Positions 30,461 through 39,022 of a stretch of DNA of 64,000 nucleotides are shown in pieces. This DNA comes from Rhodococcus sp. 06-235-1A (GTDB lineage: Bacteria > Actinomycetota > Actinomycetes > Mycobacteriales > Mycobacteriaceae): positions 248,001 to 312,000 of the forward strand of contig NZ_NOYI01000012.1 of NCBI RefSeq assembly GCF_002258785.1. The letters are read 5' to 3'. A model generated the notes under the pieces. The model was not told the DNA's origin and searched no databases. It saw nothing but the letters and a program-made list of their open reading frames with translations. Position 1 is the first letter of the stretch. Each line of letters opens with the position of its first letter. Both the position numbers and the translations under genes were made by a program.

Positions 30461-30943
30461 ATGAACGTCGAAGTGACCCTGCTGCCGGGAATCGGGGTGC
30501 GGAAAGATTTCGCCCTCGCTTCCGGGCGCCGCATAGGCGTCATCACCCGCAAGGACGGCGCGAACGAGTTGATCGTCTCGCGCAAGGACGACCCCGATGC
30601 GACGCAGGCGTCGATCACGCTGAGCAATGAGGAAGCGGCGGCCCTGGGCAATCTGCTCGGGTCGCCGCAACTCATCGCTCAACTCGGGGAAGAGCACCGC
30701 GATCTCCCCGGGATCAACACTCGCCAACTTCCCATTCGCGCGAATTCACGGTTCGTCAGCCGCACACTCGGCGACACCACCATGCGCACCAGGACCGGAG
30801 TATCCGTCGTCGCTGTCATGCGCGCCGGCCAGGTACAACCGTCCCCCACCCCCGACTTCACGCTCGCCGCAGGAGACCTGCTGGTCGCCGTCGGTACTGC
30901 GGAGGGACTGGACGCAGCAGCCAAGTTGCTCGGCAATGCCTGA
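30461..30943 (+). CDS. Regulatory subunit of a cation/proton antiporter (KhtT-like, RCK_C)
   Basis: This 160-aa cytoplasmic protein has an N-terminal domain (1-70) and a C-terminal RCK_C/TrkA_C domain (about 78-158; LPIRANSRFVSRTLGD, then FTLAAGDLLVAVGT). In Bacillus, KhtT gates the KhtU K+/H+ antiporter. The CPA2 antiporter gene begins 19 nt downstream and completes the pair. Ligands for RCK_C domains include c-di-AMP and nucleotides; none is evident here. Confidence 0.82.
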   Translation: MNVEVTLLPGIGVRKDFALASGRRIGVITRKDGANELIVSRKDDPDATQASITLSNEEAAALGNLLGSPQLIAQLGEEHRDLPGINTRQLPIRANSRFVSRTLGDTTMRTRTGVSVVAVMRAGQVQPSPTPDFTLAAGDLLVAVGTAEGLDAAAKLLGNA

Positions 30944-30962
30944 GATCAGTCGGGGCTGAGCC

Positions 30963-32135
30963 GTGGCCGAGAGCGCACTTGCCCTTACCGAGCTGGGCGC
31001 AGTGTTCTTCGTTCTCGGACTTCTCGCTCGTCTCGCCGGTAGAGTCGGCGTCTCCCCCATTCCGTTCTACCTGCTCGGCGGACTGGCGTTCGGCAACGGC
31101 GGCATCATCAACCTCGGTGGTATCGACGAGTTCAGTGAGATCGCCAGCGAAATCGGCGTCATCCTGTTGCTGCTTCTGCTCGGACTCGAATACACCGCCA
31201 CCGAACTCGTCACCGGACTGCGCCGATCCTGGATGGCAGGCCTGGTCGACATCGTGCTGAACTTCGCCCCGGGTGCCGTGGTCGCACTGCTGCTCGGCTG
31301 GGGCGGAGTCGGGGCCCTGGTGATGGGCGGCGTCACGTACATCTCGTCCTCGGGAATCATCGCCAAGGTCCTCACCGATCTGGGTCGACTGGGCAACCGC
31401 GAAACTCCCGTCGTGCTCTCCATCCTGGTGTTCGAGGACCTCGCGATGGCCATCTACCTGCCGATTCTGACCGCGGTGCTGAGCGGGGTGAGCTTCCTCG
31501 GCGGACTCGAAGCACTCGGAATCTCCCTGTTCGTCATCACGTTCGTGCTGGTTGTCGCGCTGCGGTACGGCAGGTTCGTCTCCGCGATCGTCGACAGTCC
31601 CGACCGTGAGGTGGTGCTCCTCAAGGTCCTCGGATCGGCCCTGCTGGTAGCGGGCATCGCGTCGGAACTGCAGGTCTCGGCCGCCGTCGGCGCGTTTCTG
31701 CTCGGCATCGCGATCTCCGGGTCGACGGCCGACAACGCCACCCGTGTCCTCGAACCACTGCGCGATCTGTTCGCCGCGATGTTCTTCGTGGTGTTCGGGC
31801 TCGCCACCGACCCCGCGACCATCCCACCGGTGCTCGGCTGGGCCGTCGTCCTCGCTGTCACCACCGCGGCCACGAAGATCGCAACGGGCTGGTGGGCGGC
31901 CGGCCGTCAGGGAATAGGGCGACCGGGCCGACTTCGCACCGGTGCGGCATTGGTGGCGCGCGGTGAGTTCTCGATCGTCATCGCCGGGCTGGCGGTGGCC
32001 GCAGGCGCGGTGGAGGGTGAACTCGCGGCTCTGGCGACGGCCTACGTGCTGCTGATGGCCGTCCTGGGCCCCATCGCTGCCCGCGTCGTCGAACCGGTCG
32101 CACGCGTAGTACTCCGCACCAAGCCCGCGGTGTGA
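30963..32135 (+). CDS. Cation/proton antiporter, CPA2 family (KhtU-like)
   Basis: This 390-aa protein has about twelve hydrophobic segments of the Na+/H+-exchanger fold. It carries the family motif LLLLLLGLEYTATEL and the unwound-helix region GGVTYISSSGIIAKVLTDLG, and lacks its own C-terminal RCK domain, which is supplied by the preceding gene. It probably exports K+ or Na+ against protons. The GTG at 30963 follows GGGGCTGAGCC. A GntR gene follows after 12 nt on the same strand. Confidence 0.88.
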   Translation: MAESALALTELGAVFFVLGLLARLAGRVGVSPIPFYLLGGLAFGNGGIINLGGIDEFSEIASEIGVILLLLLLGLEYTATELVTGLRRSWMAGLVDIVLNFAPGAVVALLLGWGGVGALVMGGVTYISSSGIIAKVLTDLGRLGNRETPVVLSILVFEDLAMAIYLPILTAVLSGVSFLGGLEALGISLFVITFVLVVALRYGRFVSAIVDSPDREVVLLKVLGSALLVAGIASELQVSAAVGAFLLGIAISGSTADNATRVLEPLRDLFAAMFFVVFGLATDPATIPPVLGWAVVLAVTTAATKIATGWWAAGRQGIGRPGRLRTGAALVARGEFSIVIAGLAVAAGAVEGELAALATAYVLLMAVLGPIAARVVEPVARVVLRTKPAV

Positions 32136-32147
32136 TTGGCTTTCGGG

Positions 32148-32819
32148 ATGGCGGAGAAACGGCAAGGGACGGCCCTGAGACGGCGGCCGCAGCTGTCGGA
32201 GGAGGTCGCCAGCCACGTTCGGCATCTCGTCATGTCCGGTGAAGTGAGTCCCGGGGACTTCATTCGACTGGACGAAACCGCCGCCGAACTAGGGGTGAGC
32301 GTCACCCCCGTCCGCGAAGCTCTGCTGACGTTGCGGGGTGAGGGCATCGTCGAACTGGTTCCGCATCGCGGGTACGTGGTGTCGCCGCTGACGCCGAACG
32401 ACATCGTCGACATCTTCTGGTTGCAGGGACGGATCGCCGTCGAGCTGGTGCGCCGCGCGGCACCGAGGATCACCGAGACCGAGCTGGACCAGCTCGCCGA
32501 ACTCACCGCGGATCTGTCGACGGCAGTCGAGAACGGTAAGCCCGAGGACGTGGAGAACTGCGAGTTCGAGTTCCATCGCGTCCTCAACCGCGTCGCCGAA
32601 TCCGCGAAGTTGGCGTGGTTTCTCAACAACGCCACCCGCTACACCCCCACCCGCCTGTACGCCACCGATCGCGAGTGGGGACGGGCGGCGGTCCGCAACC
32701 ACGAGGAACTCATCGAGGCGCTCGTTCGAAACGACATCGACGCCGCCTGCGAATTGATGAAGCAACAATTCACAGACGGCGCCGAGAGGTTGATCGCCCA
32801 TCGGGCTTCGCCCTCGTGA
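32148..32819 (+). CDS. GntR (FadR/FCD) family transcriptional regulator
   Basis: This 223-aa protein has a winged helix-turn-helix (about 10-80; FIRLDETAAELGVSVTPVREALLTLRGEGIVELVPHRGYVV) and an FCD domain with CEFEFHRVLNRV and RLYATDREWG. It is a paralogue of the GntR at 23909. It lies 12 nt after the antiporter and may be cotranscribed with it, but its paralogue controls an oxidative operon, so the antiporter need not be its target. The ATG at 32148 follows a weak GGGATGG. Its stop lies within a family-B palindrome. Confidence 0.85.
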   Translation: MAEKRQGTALRRRPQLSEEVASHVRHLVMSGEVSPGDFIRLDETAAELGVSVTPVREALLTLRGEGIVELVPHRGYVVSPLTPNDIVDIFWLQGRIAVELVRRAAPRITETELDQLAELTADLSTAVENGKPEDVENCEFEFHRVLNRVAESAKLAWFLNNATRYTPTRLYATDREWGRAAVRNHEELIEALVRNDIDAACELMKQQFTDGAERLIAHRASPS

Positions 32820-32858
32820 GCGTTTTGCGTAGCTGGAGCTACGCAAAACGCGCACGAC
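32813..32858. repeat. Palindrome between convergent genes (family B copy 2)
   Basis: The core GCGTTTTGCGTAGCT (32820-32834) pairs exactly with 32837-32851, with a 2-nt centre. The arms extend outward with one mismatch to TCGTG/CGCACGA. It shares GCGTTTTGCGTA and the outer CGTGCGC with the element at 1599-1644. It contains the GntR stop codon and precedes the fadB stop. Confidence 0.7.
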
Positions 32859-32861
32859 GGG

Positions 32862-35000
32862 TCAGGAGCGCAGCGACGCAGGCACCTGGAAGCGATCTCC
32901 GTACTTCTTCGCCAATTCGTCTGCACGAGTGACGAATCCGGCCTGTCCACCCGGGTAGCCGACGACGTACTGGTGCACGCCACCGGTCCAGGCCGGGTAG
33001 CCGATGCCGAAGATCGAGCCGATGTTGGCGTCGGCGGTGGAGTTCAGCACACCCTCGTCGAAGCACTTCTGCGTCTCGATGGCCTCGATGAACAGCATGC
33101 GCTCCTTGAGGTCCTCGAACGGGATGTCCGCCGAACCCGACTTGAACGCATCACGCAGTCCGGGCCACAGGCCGGCGCGCTTGCCGTCCTCGTACTCGTA
33201 GAAGCCCGCACCCTTGGCCTTCGACGGACGCTCGAACTCGTCGACCATCTTGTCGATGACCTCGCCGGCCGGGTCCTCGGGCGGAGTTCCGCCTGCGGCC
33301 TTGATGGCGTCGTAGGTTTCCTTGCGGATCTTCTGCATCAGGTTGAGCGTCAACTCGTCCGAAAGCTGCAGCGGCGCAGCCGGGTAACCGGCCTGCAGAC
33401 CGGCCTGCTCGATAGTCGACGGCTCGACGCCCTCGCCCAGCATCGCGATGGCCTCGTTGATGAACGTGCCGATGACGCGAGAGGTGAAAAAGCCGCGGCT
33501 GTCGTTGACGACGATCGGGGTCTTCTTGATGATCTGCACCAGGTCGAATGCCTTGGCCAAGGCCGCATCCGACGTCTTCTCGCCACGGATGATCTCCACC
33601 AGCGGCATCTTGTCGACGGGTGAGAAGAAGTGGATTCCGATGAAGTCTTCCTGACGCTTGATGCCCTGAGCCAAGCTCGTGATGGGCAGCGTCGAGGTGT
33701 TGGAACCGAGCAGCGCCGTCGGATCCACGAGGTCCTCGATCTCCTGGAACACCTTCTGCTTCAACTCTTCCGACTCGAAGACGGCCTCGATGACGAGGTC
33801 AGCGCCTTCGACGTCCTTGGCATCGGCGGTCGGGTGGATACGCGCGAGCAGAGCGTCGGACTTCTCCTGGGTGGTCTTGCCCCGCGAGAGCGCCTTGGCC
33901 TCGATGGCCTCGGAGTACGCCTTGCCCTTCTGCGCCGACTCGAGGGCAACGTCCTTGAGCACCACGTCGATTCCGGCCTTCGCACACACGTAGGCGATAC
34001 CTGCGCCCATCATGCCCGCGCCGAGAACCGCGACCTTGGTGAAGGTGGTCTTCTCGATGCCGTCGGGGCGAGACTTGCCGGCATTGATCGCCTGCAGGTC
34101 GAAGAAGAACGCCTGAATCATGTTCTTGGACACCAAGCCGGTGACCAGCTCGGTGAAGTACCGCGACTCGATGGTGGACGCATTGTCGAAATCGACCTGC
34201 GCACCTTCGACAGCCGCCGCGAGAATTGCGCGCGGAGCCGGCATCGGGGCACCCTTGATCTGCTTGCGCAGGTTGGACGGGAAAGCAGGCAGGATCTGGG
34301 CGAGCTTCGGATTCGAGGGCGTGCCGCCGGGAATCTTGTAGCCCTTGACATCCCACGGTGCGACGCCACCCTCGGGGTTGGCCTTGATCCAGGCCTTGGC
34401 GGTAGGCACCAATTCCTCGATGCTGCCGACCAATTCGTGGATCAAGCCGATCTCGAGAGCCTTCTCCGGACGGAACCGGGTGCCCTGCGCGAGGACGGAC
34501 ATGAAGGCGGTCTGGATGCCGAGCAGTCGCGTCACACGAGTGACACCGCCGCCGCCGGGGAGCAGTCCGAGCGAAACCTCGGGCAAACCGATCTGCACGC
34601 CGGAGACGTTGGCCGCGATGCGGTGGTGCGTCGCCAGTGCGATCTCGAGTCCGCCGCCGAGTGCTGCACCGTTGATGGCGGACACGACCGGCTTGCCGAG
34701 CTTCTCGATACGGCGCAGCTGAGCCTTGACTTCCTGGACCTCGTCGAACACCCGCTGTGCGTCCTCAGGCTTGGCGGAGATGAGAGTGTGCAGATCGCCG
34801 CCGGCGAAGAACGTCTTCTTGGCGGACGTGATCACGACACCGGTGATGCTGTCCACCTCGGCCTCGAGGCGGTCGACCGTCGCGCCCATCGAGTCCTTGT
34901 ACAGCTGGTTCATCGTGTTGGCGCCCTGGTTGGGGTCGTCCATCGTGAGCACGACGATGCCGTCGGCGTCCTGGTCCCACTGAATCATGTTGTCAGACAT
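32862..35000 (-). CDS. fadB: Fatty-acid oxidation multifunctional enzyme (enoyl-CoA hydratase / 3-hydroxyacyl-CoA dehydrogenase)
   Basis: This 712-aa protein has an N-terminal crotonase domain (about 1-190; [12 protein letters not shown] and [20 protein letters not shown] oxyanion region), then a 3-hydroxyacyl-CoA dehydrogenase with an NAD-binding motif ([24 protein letters not shown], from about residue 327) and the catalytic region ([18 protein letters not shown]). It hydrates and oxidises acyl-CoA in beta-oxidation and forms the trifunctional complex with FadA. It starts 9 nt after the fadA stop. The ribosome site GAGG is 8 nt before the ATG. Confidence 0.96.
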   Translation of the reverse strand: MSDNMIQWDQDADGIVVLTMDDPNQGANTMNQLYKDSMGATVDRLEAEVDSITGVVITSAKKTFFAGGDLHTLISAKPEDAQRVFDEVQEVKAQLRRIEKLGKPVVSAINGAALGGGLEIALATHHRIAANVSGVQIGLPEVSLGLLPGGGGVTRVTRLLGIQTAFMSVLAQGTRFRPEKALEIGLIHELVGSIEELVPTAKAWIKANPEGGVAPWDVKGYKIPGGTPSNPKLAQILPAFPSNLRKQIKGAPMPAPRAILAAAVEGAQVDFDNASTIESRYFTELVTGLVSKNMIQAFFFDLQAINAGKSRPDGIEKTTFTKVAVLGAGMMGAGIAYVCAKAGIDVVLKDVALESAQKGKAYSEAIEAKALSRGKTTQEKSDALLARIHPTADAKDVEGADLVIEAVFESEELKQKVFQEIEDLVDPTALLGSNTSTLPITSLAQGIKRQEDFIGIHFFSPVDKMPLVEIIRGEKTSDAALAKAFDLVQIIKKTPIVVNDSRGFFTSRVIGTFINEAIAMLGEGVEPSTIEQAGLQAGYPAAPLQLSDELTLNLMQKIRKETYDAIKAAGGTPPEDPAGEVIDKMVDEFERPSKAKGAGFYEYEDGKRAGLWPGLRDAFKSGSADIPFEDLKERMLFIEAIETQKCFDEGVLNSTADANIGSIFGIGYPAWTGGVHQYVVGYPGGQAGFVTRADELAKKYGDRFQVPASLRS

Positions 35001-35009
35001 CGTAATACC

Positions 35010-36221
35010 TCAGACTCGCTCGATGATGGTGGCGACGCCCATGCCGCCGCCGATGCACAGGGTGATCAGGGCGTACCGGCCGCCGCGGCGCTCGAGCTCG
35101 TCGAGCACGGTGCCGGTGATCATCGCGCCGGTAGCGCCGAGCGGGTGACCCATGGCGATCGCGCCACCGTTGACGTTCAGCTTCTCGTTCGGGATCTTCA
35201 GATCCTTCTGGAAACGCAGCACGACGGAGGCGAACGCCTCGTTGAGCTCGAAGAGATCGATGTCGTCGACGGTCAGGCCCGCCGCCGCGAGCACCTTCTT
35301 CGACGCCGGGGTCGGCCCGGTGAGCATGATCGTCGTATCGGCACCGCTGGTCGCGGTCGCGACGATGCGCGCCCGCGGAACCAGGTTCAGGTCTTTGCCC
35401 ACCTGCTCGCTACCGACCAGGACGAGGGCCGCGCCGTCGACGATGCCTGAGCTGTTGCCGCCGGTGTGGACGTGCTCGATCTTCTCGATCCAGTGGTACT
35501 TCTGCAGCGCGACGTCGTCGAACCCGCCCATGGCCGCGATTCCGGTGAAGGCCGGGTTCAGCTTGCCGAGCGATTCGACAGTGCTGCCCGGACGCATGTG
35601 CTCGTCGTGGTCGAGGATCAGCAGGCCGTTCTGGTCGGTGACCGGCACGACGGACTTGGTGAAGTAGCCACCGGACCACGCTGCTGCGGCGCGTTCCTGG
35701 GACTGGACGGCGTATGCGTCCACGTCCTCGCGGGTGAATCCTTCGATGGTGGCGATCAAGTCGGCACCGATGCCCTGCGGGGCGAAGTAGGTGTCGTAGT
35801 TGGTGGCGGGGTCCATGGCCCACGCGCCGCCGTCACTGGCCATCGGCACACGCGACATCGACTCGACGCCGCCGGCGATGACCAGCTCGTCCCAGCCCGA
35901 ACGCACCTTCTGCGCAGCCAGGTTGACCGCTTCGAGGCCGGACGCGCAGAAGCGGTTGAGCTGAAAGCCACCGACGGTGTCGGGCATCTTCGCAGCGAGC
36001 ACGGCCGTGCGAGCGATGTCGGCACCCTGATCTCCGACGGGTGAGACCACTCCGAGAATGAGGTCGGAGATCCGGTTCTCGTCCATGTCGGGGAATCGTC
36101 GACGAAGCTCGTCGATCAGGCCGGTCACCAGGGAAATCGGCTTGACCGAATGCAGGGAGCCGTTCTTTCCCTTGCCTCGGGGAGTCCTGATGGCCTCGTA
36201 AATGAATGCCTCTGTAGTCAC
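35010..36221 (-). CDS. fadA: Acetyl-CoA acyltransferase (thiolase), FadA
   Basis: This 403-aa thiolase releases acetyl-CoA in the last step of beta-oxidation. The nucleophile Cys92 is in [12 protein letters not shown], the His region is in [15 protein letters not shown] and the second Cys is in TLCIGGGMG. The GTG at 36221 follows AAGGAAC at about 10 nt. fadA-fadB form an operon, matching Rv0859-Rv0860 in M. tuberculosis. No clear regulator lies next to it. Confidence 0.96.
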   Translation of the reverse strand: MTTEAFIYEAIRTPRGKGKNGSLHSVKPISLVTGLIDELRRRFPDMDENRISDLILGVVSPVGDQGADIARTAVLAAKMPDTVGGFQLNRFCASGLEAVNLAAQKVRSGWDELVIAGGVESMSRVPMASDGGAWAMDPATNYDTYFAPQGIGADLIATIEGFTREDVDAYAVQSQERAAAAWSGGYFTKSVVPVTDQNGLLILDHDEHMRPGSTVESLGKLNPAFTGIAAMGGFDDVALQKYHWIEKIEHVHTGGNSSGIVDGAALVLVGSEQVGKDLNLVPRARIVATATSGADTTIMLTGPTPASKKVLAAAGLTVDDIDLFELNEAFASVVLRFQKDLKIPNEKLNVNGGAIAMGHPLGATGAMITGTVLDELERRGGRYALITLCIGGGMGVATIIERV

Positions 36222-36455
36222 AGCGCGCAGTTCCTTCCAGATACTCGATCTTCTTGCGGTCGCCGTGGTGGCCGACCGCGTCGGTGCGAGGCCATGACAG
36301 ACCTCAGCTCATGCCACAGTAGGGCGGCGAGAAGATCCGGCGTAAGGACCGAAACGAGCGTTGTACATGACCCGACGATCCGGTGCAGGTTTGAACGACC
36401 TGTGCGTGGGACACTCCCTAAGATCAGATCTACCGAGCGTGGAAGAAGAACGACC

Positions 36456-36692
36456 ATGGAAACCGACAACGAACTGACCGTGGGATCGCGCGTCAAAGTC
36501 CACATTCACACCCCGGGCACCGACGAGAACGCGGGGCAGGACGCCTACGAAACGGGCAAGATCGTCGAGGACTTCGGCGTGCAGACGCCCGACACCACGT
36601 CGCGAGAATGGGCAGTGGCCAGGCGTTGGGCTGTGGCTCTCGACAGCGGCCGACTGGTGTTCGCCGACAACGACGATCTGACCGTCGGCTGA
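36456..36692 (+). CDS. Conserved-looking 78-aa hypothetical protein
   Basis: This short acidic protein starts METDNELTVGSRVKVHIH and contains GKIVEDFG and RRWAVALDSGRLVFADNDDL, which suggests a small beta-barrel of the SH3 or KOW kind. There is no signal peptide or membrane helix. The ATG at 36456 follows GGAAGAAGAACGACC. It is divergent from fadA with a 234-nt gap in which I see no other gene, and it ends 12 nt before the convergent dnaX. I do not recognise the family. Confidence 0.65.
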   Translation: METDNELTVGSRVKVHIHTPGTDENAGQDAYETGKIVEDFGVQTPDTTSREWAVARRWAVALDSGRLVFADNDDLTVG

Positions 36693-36704
36693 CTCGACAG
36701 TCCG

Positions 36705-38978
36705 TCAGGTCTCCTTGAGCGGCACCGCTCCCAGTTCGCTGACCAACAGCTCCATCGCCACCGTTTCCGGGTCCCGGCGAACCGTCGGATCCGCAGGCTC
36801 GGCCGCGGCCTTGAGCAGCTCTTCCTCGTCCTCTGGCGTCTCCGGTGGCGGCGGGCCTACCGGCTCCGGCTCGTCGGGATAATCCGGTGCCTCGGGCATC
36901 GGAATGTCGGCATCACCGGTCGATCCATCGCCCGCTGATCCGAAACCGTCCGACGTGGGACGGGAAGCCCCTGCCTGGCTCGGCCTCGAGAACTTCGGCA
37001 GCGACGCGGGTTTCGCTGCCGGTTCATCTTTTTTTGCCGATGACTGTTCCGGTGGGGCCGCCGCCCCGACCAGACACACCACCGACCACTCGACACCGAA
37101 CACATCGCGCAGGGCGTCGCGAATGACATCGGCGTTGCGGGGTTCCTCCAGCCGCTTGGCCAACGGTGCCGAGTCGTGCCCGAGTGTGATGGTGCCGTTC
37201 TCGACGGTGCGCACCGACGCACCGGAGAGCATGACCTCGACGGTCCGACTCCGCTCCCGTACCTTCGTACGCACCTCGGACCACACCGCCCGAACCGCGG
37301 CAGCGTCGGGCTCGTTCGCAGCCGCAGCAGGAGCTGCGACAGGTTCCGGTTCGGACTCGAACACGGGTTCCGGTTCGGGGCCGTAATCGTCCTCCGGCTC
37401 CGGCGGGAAATCCTCGTGCGATACCGAGGCTGCGGGGACCGGGTCCGGTTGCGCAGGAACAGGTTCCGGGGTCGGCTGGGATGCCGGAGCGGGCTCAGGT
37501 GTCGGCGCGGGCTCGGGTTCCGGGGTCGGCTCGGGTGCTGGAGCGGGCTCGGGTTCCGGGGTCGGCGCGGGTTCCGGCGTCGGCTCGGGTGTCGGAGCGG
37601 GCTCGGGTGCCGGGATCGAGGCAGCGGGTGCTACGGGAGCGGGCGCTGCGGGAGCCGGTGCAGGAGCTGCCGGCTCTGCGGCCGGTGGGCGCTGCGACGG
37701 TCGCTGGAACTTGCTCACCGGCGCCGGATTCGACGGCGCGGGTTCGTCGGCGGGTTGCAGCTGCGGTCGCGTCGGATCTGCGGTTGCCTGCGCGACGGCG
37801 GCCTGCTCACCGGCCGGGAGGGTGACGTCCAATCGACGTTCGACGCGCTCGAGTCTCTGCAGTACCGCCGATTCCGCGTCGGAGGCGGAGGGCAGCAGCA
37901 TCCGGGCGCACATCACTTCGAGTAGCAGACGCGGCGCGGTGGCACCTCGCATCTCGCCGAGGCCCGAGTGCACGATCTCGGCGTATCGGGTCAGCGTCGC
38001 CGTACCGAGCAGATCCGCCTCGTCACGCAATCGCTCGAGTACGTCGCCCGGCACGTCGACCAGACCGCGTTCTCCGGCATCGGGCACGGCCTTCATCAGA
38101 ATCAGATCGCGCAGGCGATCGAGGAGGTCGACGGCGAAGCGGCGTGGGTCGTGGCCTGCGTCCATCACCTTGTCGACCGTGCCGAACAGTGCGCCGCCGT
38201 CGCCCGCGGCCAATGCGTCGACGGCTTCGTCGATCAGTGCGACGTCGGTGACGCCGAGCAGTGACAGTGCTCGCGGGTACGTGACGCCCTCTGGCCCGGC
38301 TCCGGCCAGCAGCTGGTCCATGACGCTGAGCGAGTCACGGGGTGAACCACCGCCGGCGCGGATGACCAACGGGTAGACCGCGTCCTCGACCGGAACCTGT
38401 TCCTGGCCACAGATCTTCTCGAGCAGTCCACGCATCGTCGACGGCGCGAGCAGCCGGAACGGGTAGTGGTGGGTACGCGAGCGGATGGTGGGGAGCACCT
38501 TCTCGGGTTCGGTGGTCGCGAAGATGAAGACCAGATGCTCCGGCGGTTCCTCGACGACCTTGAGCAGCGCGTTGAAGCCTGCCGGGGTCACCATGTGTGC
38601 CTCGTCGATGATGAAGATGACGTAGCGCGACTCGGCCGGGGCGTACACGGCCTTGTCTCGCAGATCTCGGGCATCGTCGACGCCACCGTGGCTGGCCGCG
38701 TCCATCTCGACGACGTCGAAGTTGCCGGGTCCGCCGGGTGCCAGTGCGACGCAGGAGTTGCATACCCCGCAGGGCGTCGATGTCGGCCCTTCGGCGCAGT
38801 TCAGCGACCGGGCGAGGATGCGCGCCGAGGAGGTCTTTCCGCAGCCACGTGGCCCGGAGAAGAGGTAGGCGTGGTTGATTCTGTTGCTGTCCAACGCCAC
38901 GCTGATCGGCTCGGTGACGTGCTCCTGGCCGACGACTTCGGCGAACGTCGCGGGACGGTACTTCCGGTAGAGGGCCAC
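36705..38978 (-). CDS. dnaX: DNA polymerase III gamma/tau subunit
   Basis: This 757-aa clamp-loader ATPase has Walker A (GPRGCGKTS, 42-50), a Cys4 zinc module ([18 protein letters not shown]), the IDEAHMV Walker B and the SPRDSLS sensor in the first 360 residues. A Pro/Glu repeat linker follows (about 450-515), then a tau-type domain (about 545-620) and an acidic tail ending [12 protein letters not shown]. It is longer than M. tuberculosis DnaX (about 578 aa) because of the linker. The GTG at 38978 gives [18 protein letters not shown], the family start. A candidate -1 frameshift site lies at 37029-37035. Confidence 0.95.
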   Translation of the reverse strand: MALYRKYRPATFAEVVGQEHVTEPISVALDSNRINHAYLFSGPRGCGKTSSARILARSLNCAEGPTSTPCGVCNSCVALAPGGPGNFDVVEMDAASHGGVDDARDLRDKAVYAPAESRYVIFIIDEAHMVTPAGFNALLKVVEEPPEHLVFIFATTEPEKVLPTIRSRTHHYPFRLLAPSTMRGLLEKICGQEQVPVEDAVYPLVIRAGGGSPRDSLSVMDQLLAGAGPEGVTYPRALSLLGVTDVALIDEAVDALAAGDGGALFGTVDKVMDAGHDPRRFAVDLLDRLRDLILMKAVPDAGERGLVDVPGDVLERLRDEADLLGTATLTRYAEIVHSGLGEMRGATAPRLLLEVMCARMLLPSASDAESAVLQRLERVERRLDVTLPAGEQAAVAQATADPTRPQLQPADEPAPSNPAPVSKFQRPSQRPPAAEPAAPAPAPAAPAPVAPAASIPAPEPAPTPEPTPEPAPTPEPEPAPAPEPTPEPEPAPTPEPAPASQPTPEPVPAQPDPVPAASVSHEDFPPEPEDDYGPEPEPVFESEPEPVAAPAAAANEPDAAAVRAVWSEVRTKVRERSRTVEVMLSGASVRTVENGTITLGHDSAPLAKRLEEPRNADVIRDALRDVFGVEWSVVCLVGAAAPPEQSSAKKDEPAAKPASLPKFSRPSQAGASRPTSDGFGSAGDGSTGDADIPMPEAPDYPDEPEPVGPPPPETPEDEEELLKAAAEPADPTVRRDPETVAMELLVSELGAVPLKET
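36996..37035 (-). promoter_or_regulatory. dnaX: Candidate programmed -1 frameshift signal in dnaX
   Basis: On the minus strand the zero frame reads GCA AAA AAA GAT GAA, so A_AAA_AAA (37035-37029) is a canonical slippery heptamer. After a -1 shift the next codons are AGA TGA, a stop. Seven nt after the heptamer a 9-bp stem CGGCAGCGA (37021-37013) pairs with TCGCTGCCG (37004-36996) around an 8-nt loop. The truncated product would be 651 aa. The layout mirrors E. coli dnaX (A AAA AAG, immediate UGA, downstream stem). Confidence 0.6.
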
Positions 38979-39022
38979 GCCCGAAAGGGTACCGGCGACC
39001 GACGACACTGTTGCATCGCGCG

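Noticed and set aside
30858..32225. 455-codon minus-strand frame opposite the antiporter
   Set aside because: Low-complexity Gln/Asp/His-rich translation typical of an antisense frame; the plus strand encodes a full membrane transporter.
33630..35450. 606-codon plus-strand frame opposite fadB
   Set aside because: High-GC antisense frame; fadB on the minus strand has complete catalytic motifs.
37450..37640. Repeats in dnaX looked at as a possible CRISPR or minisatellite
   Set aside because: The units are short, in frame, and encode Pro-Glu repeats; there are no unique spacers of constant length.
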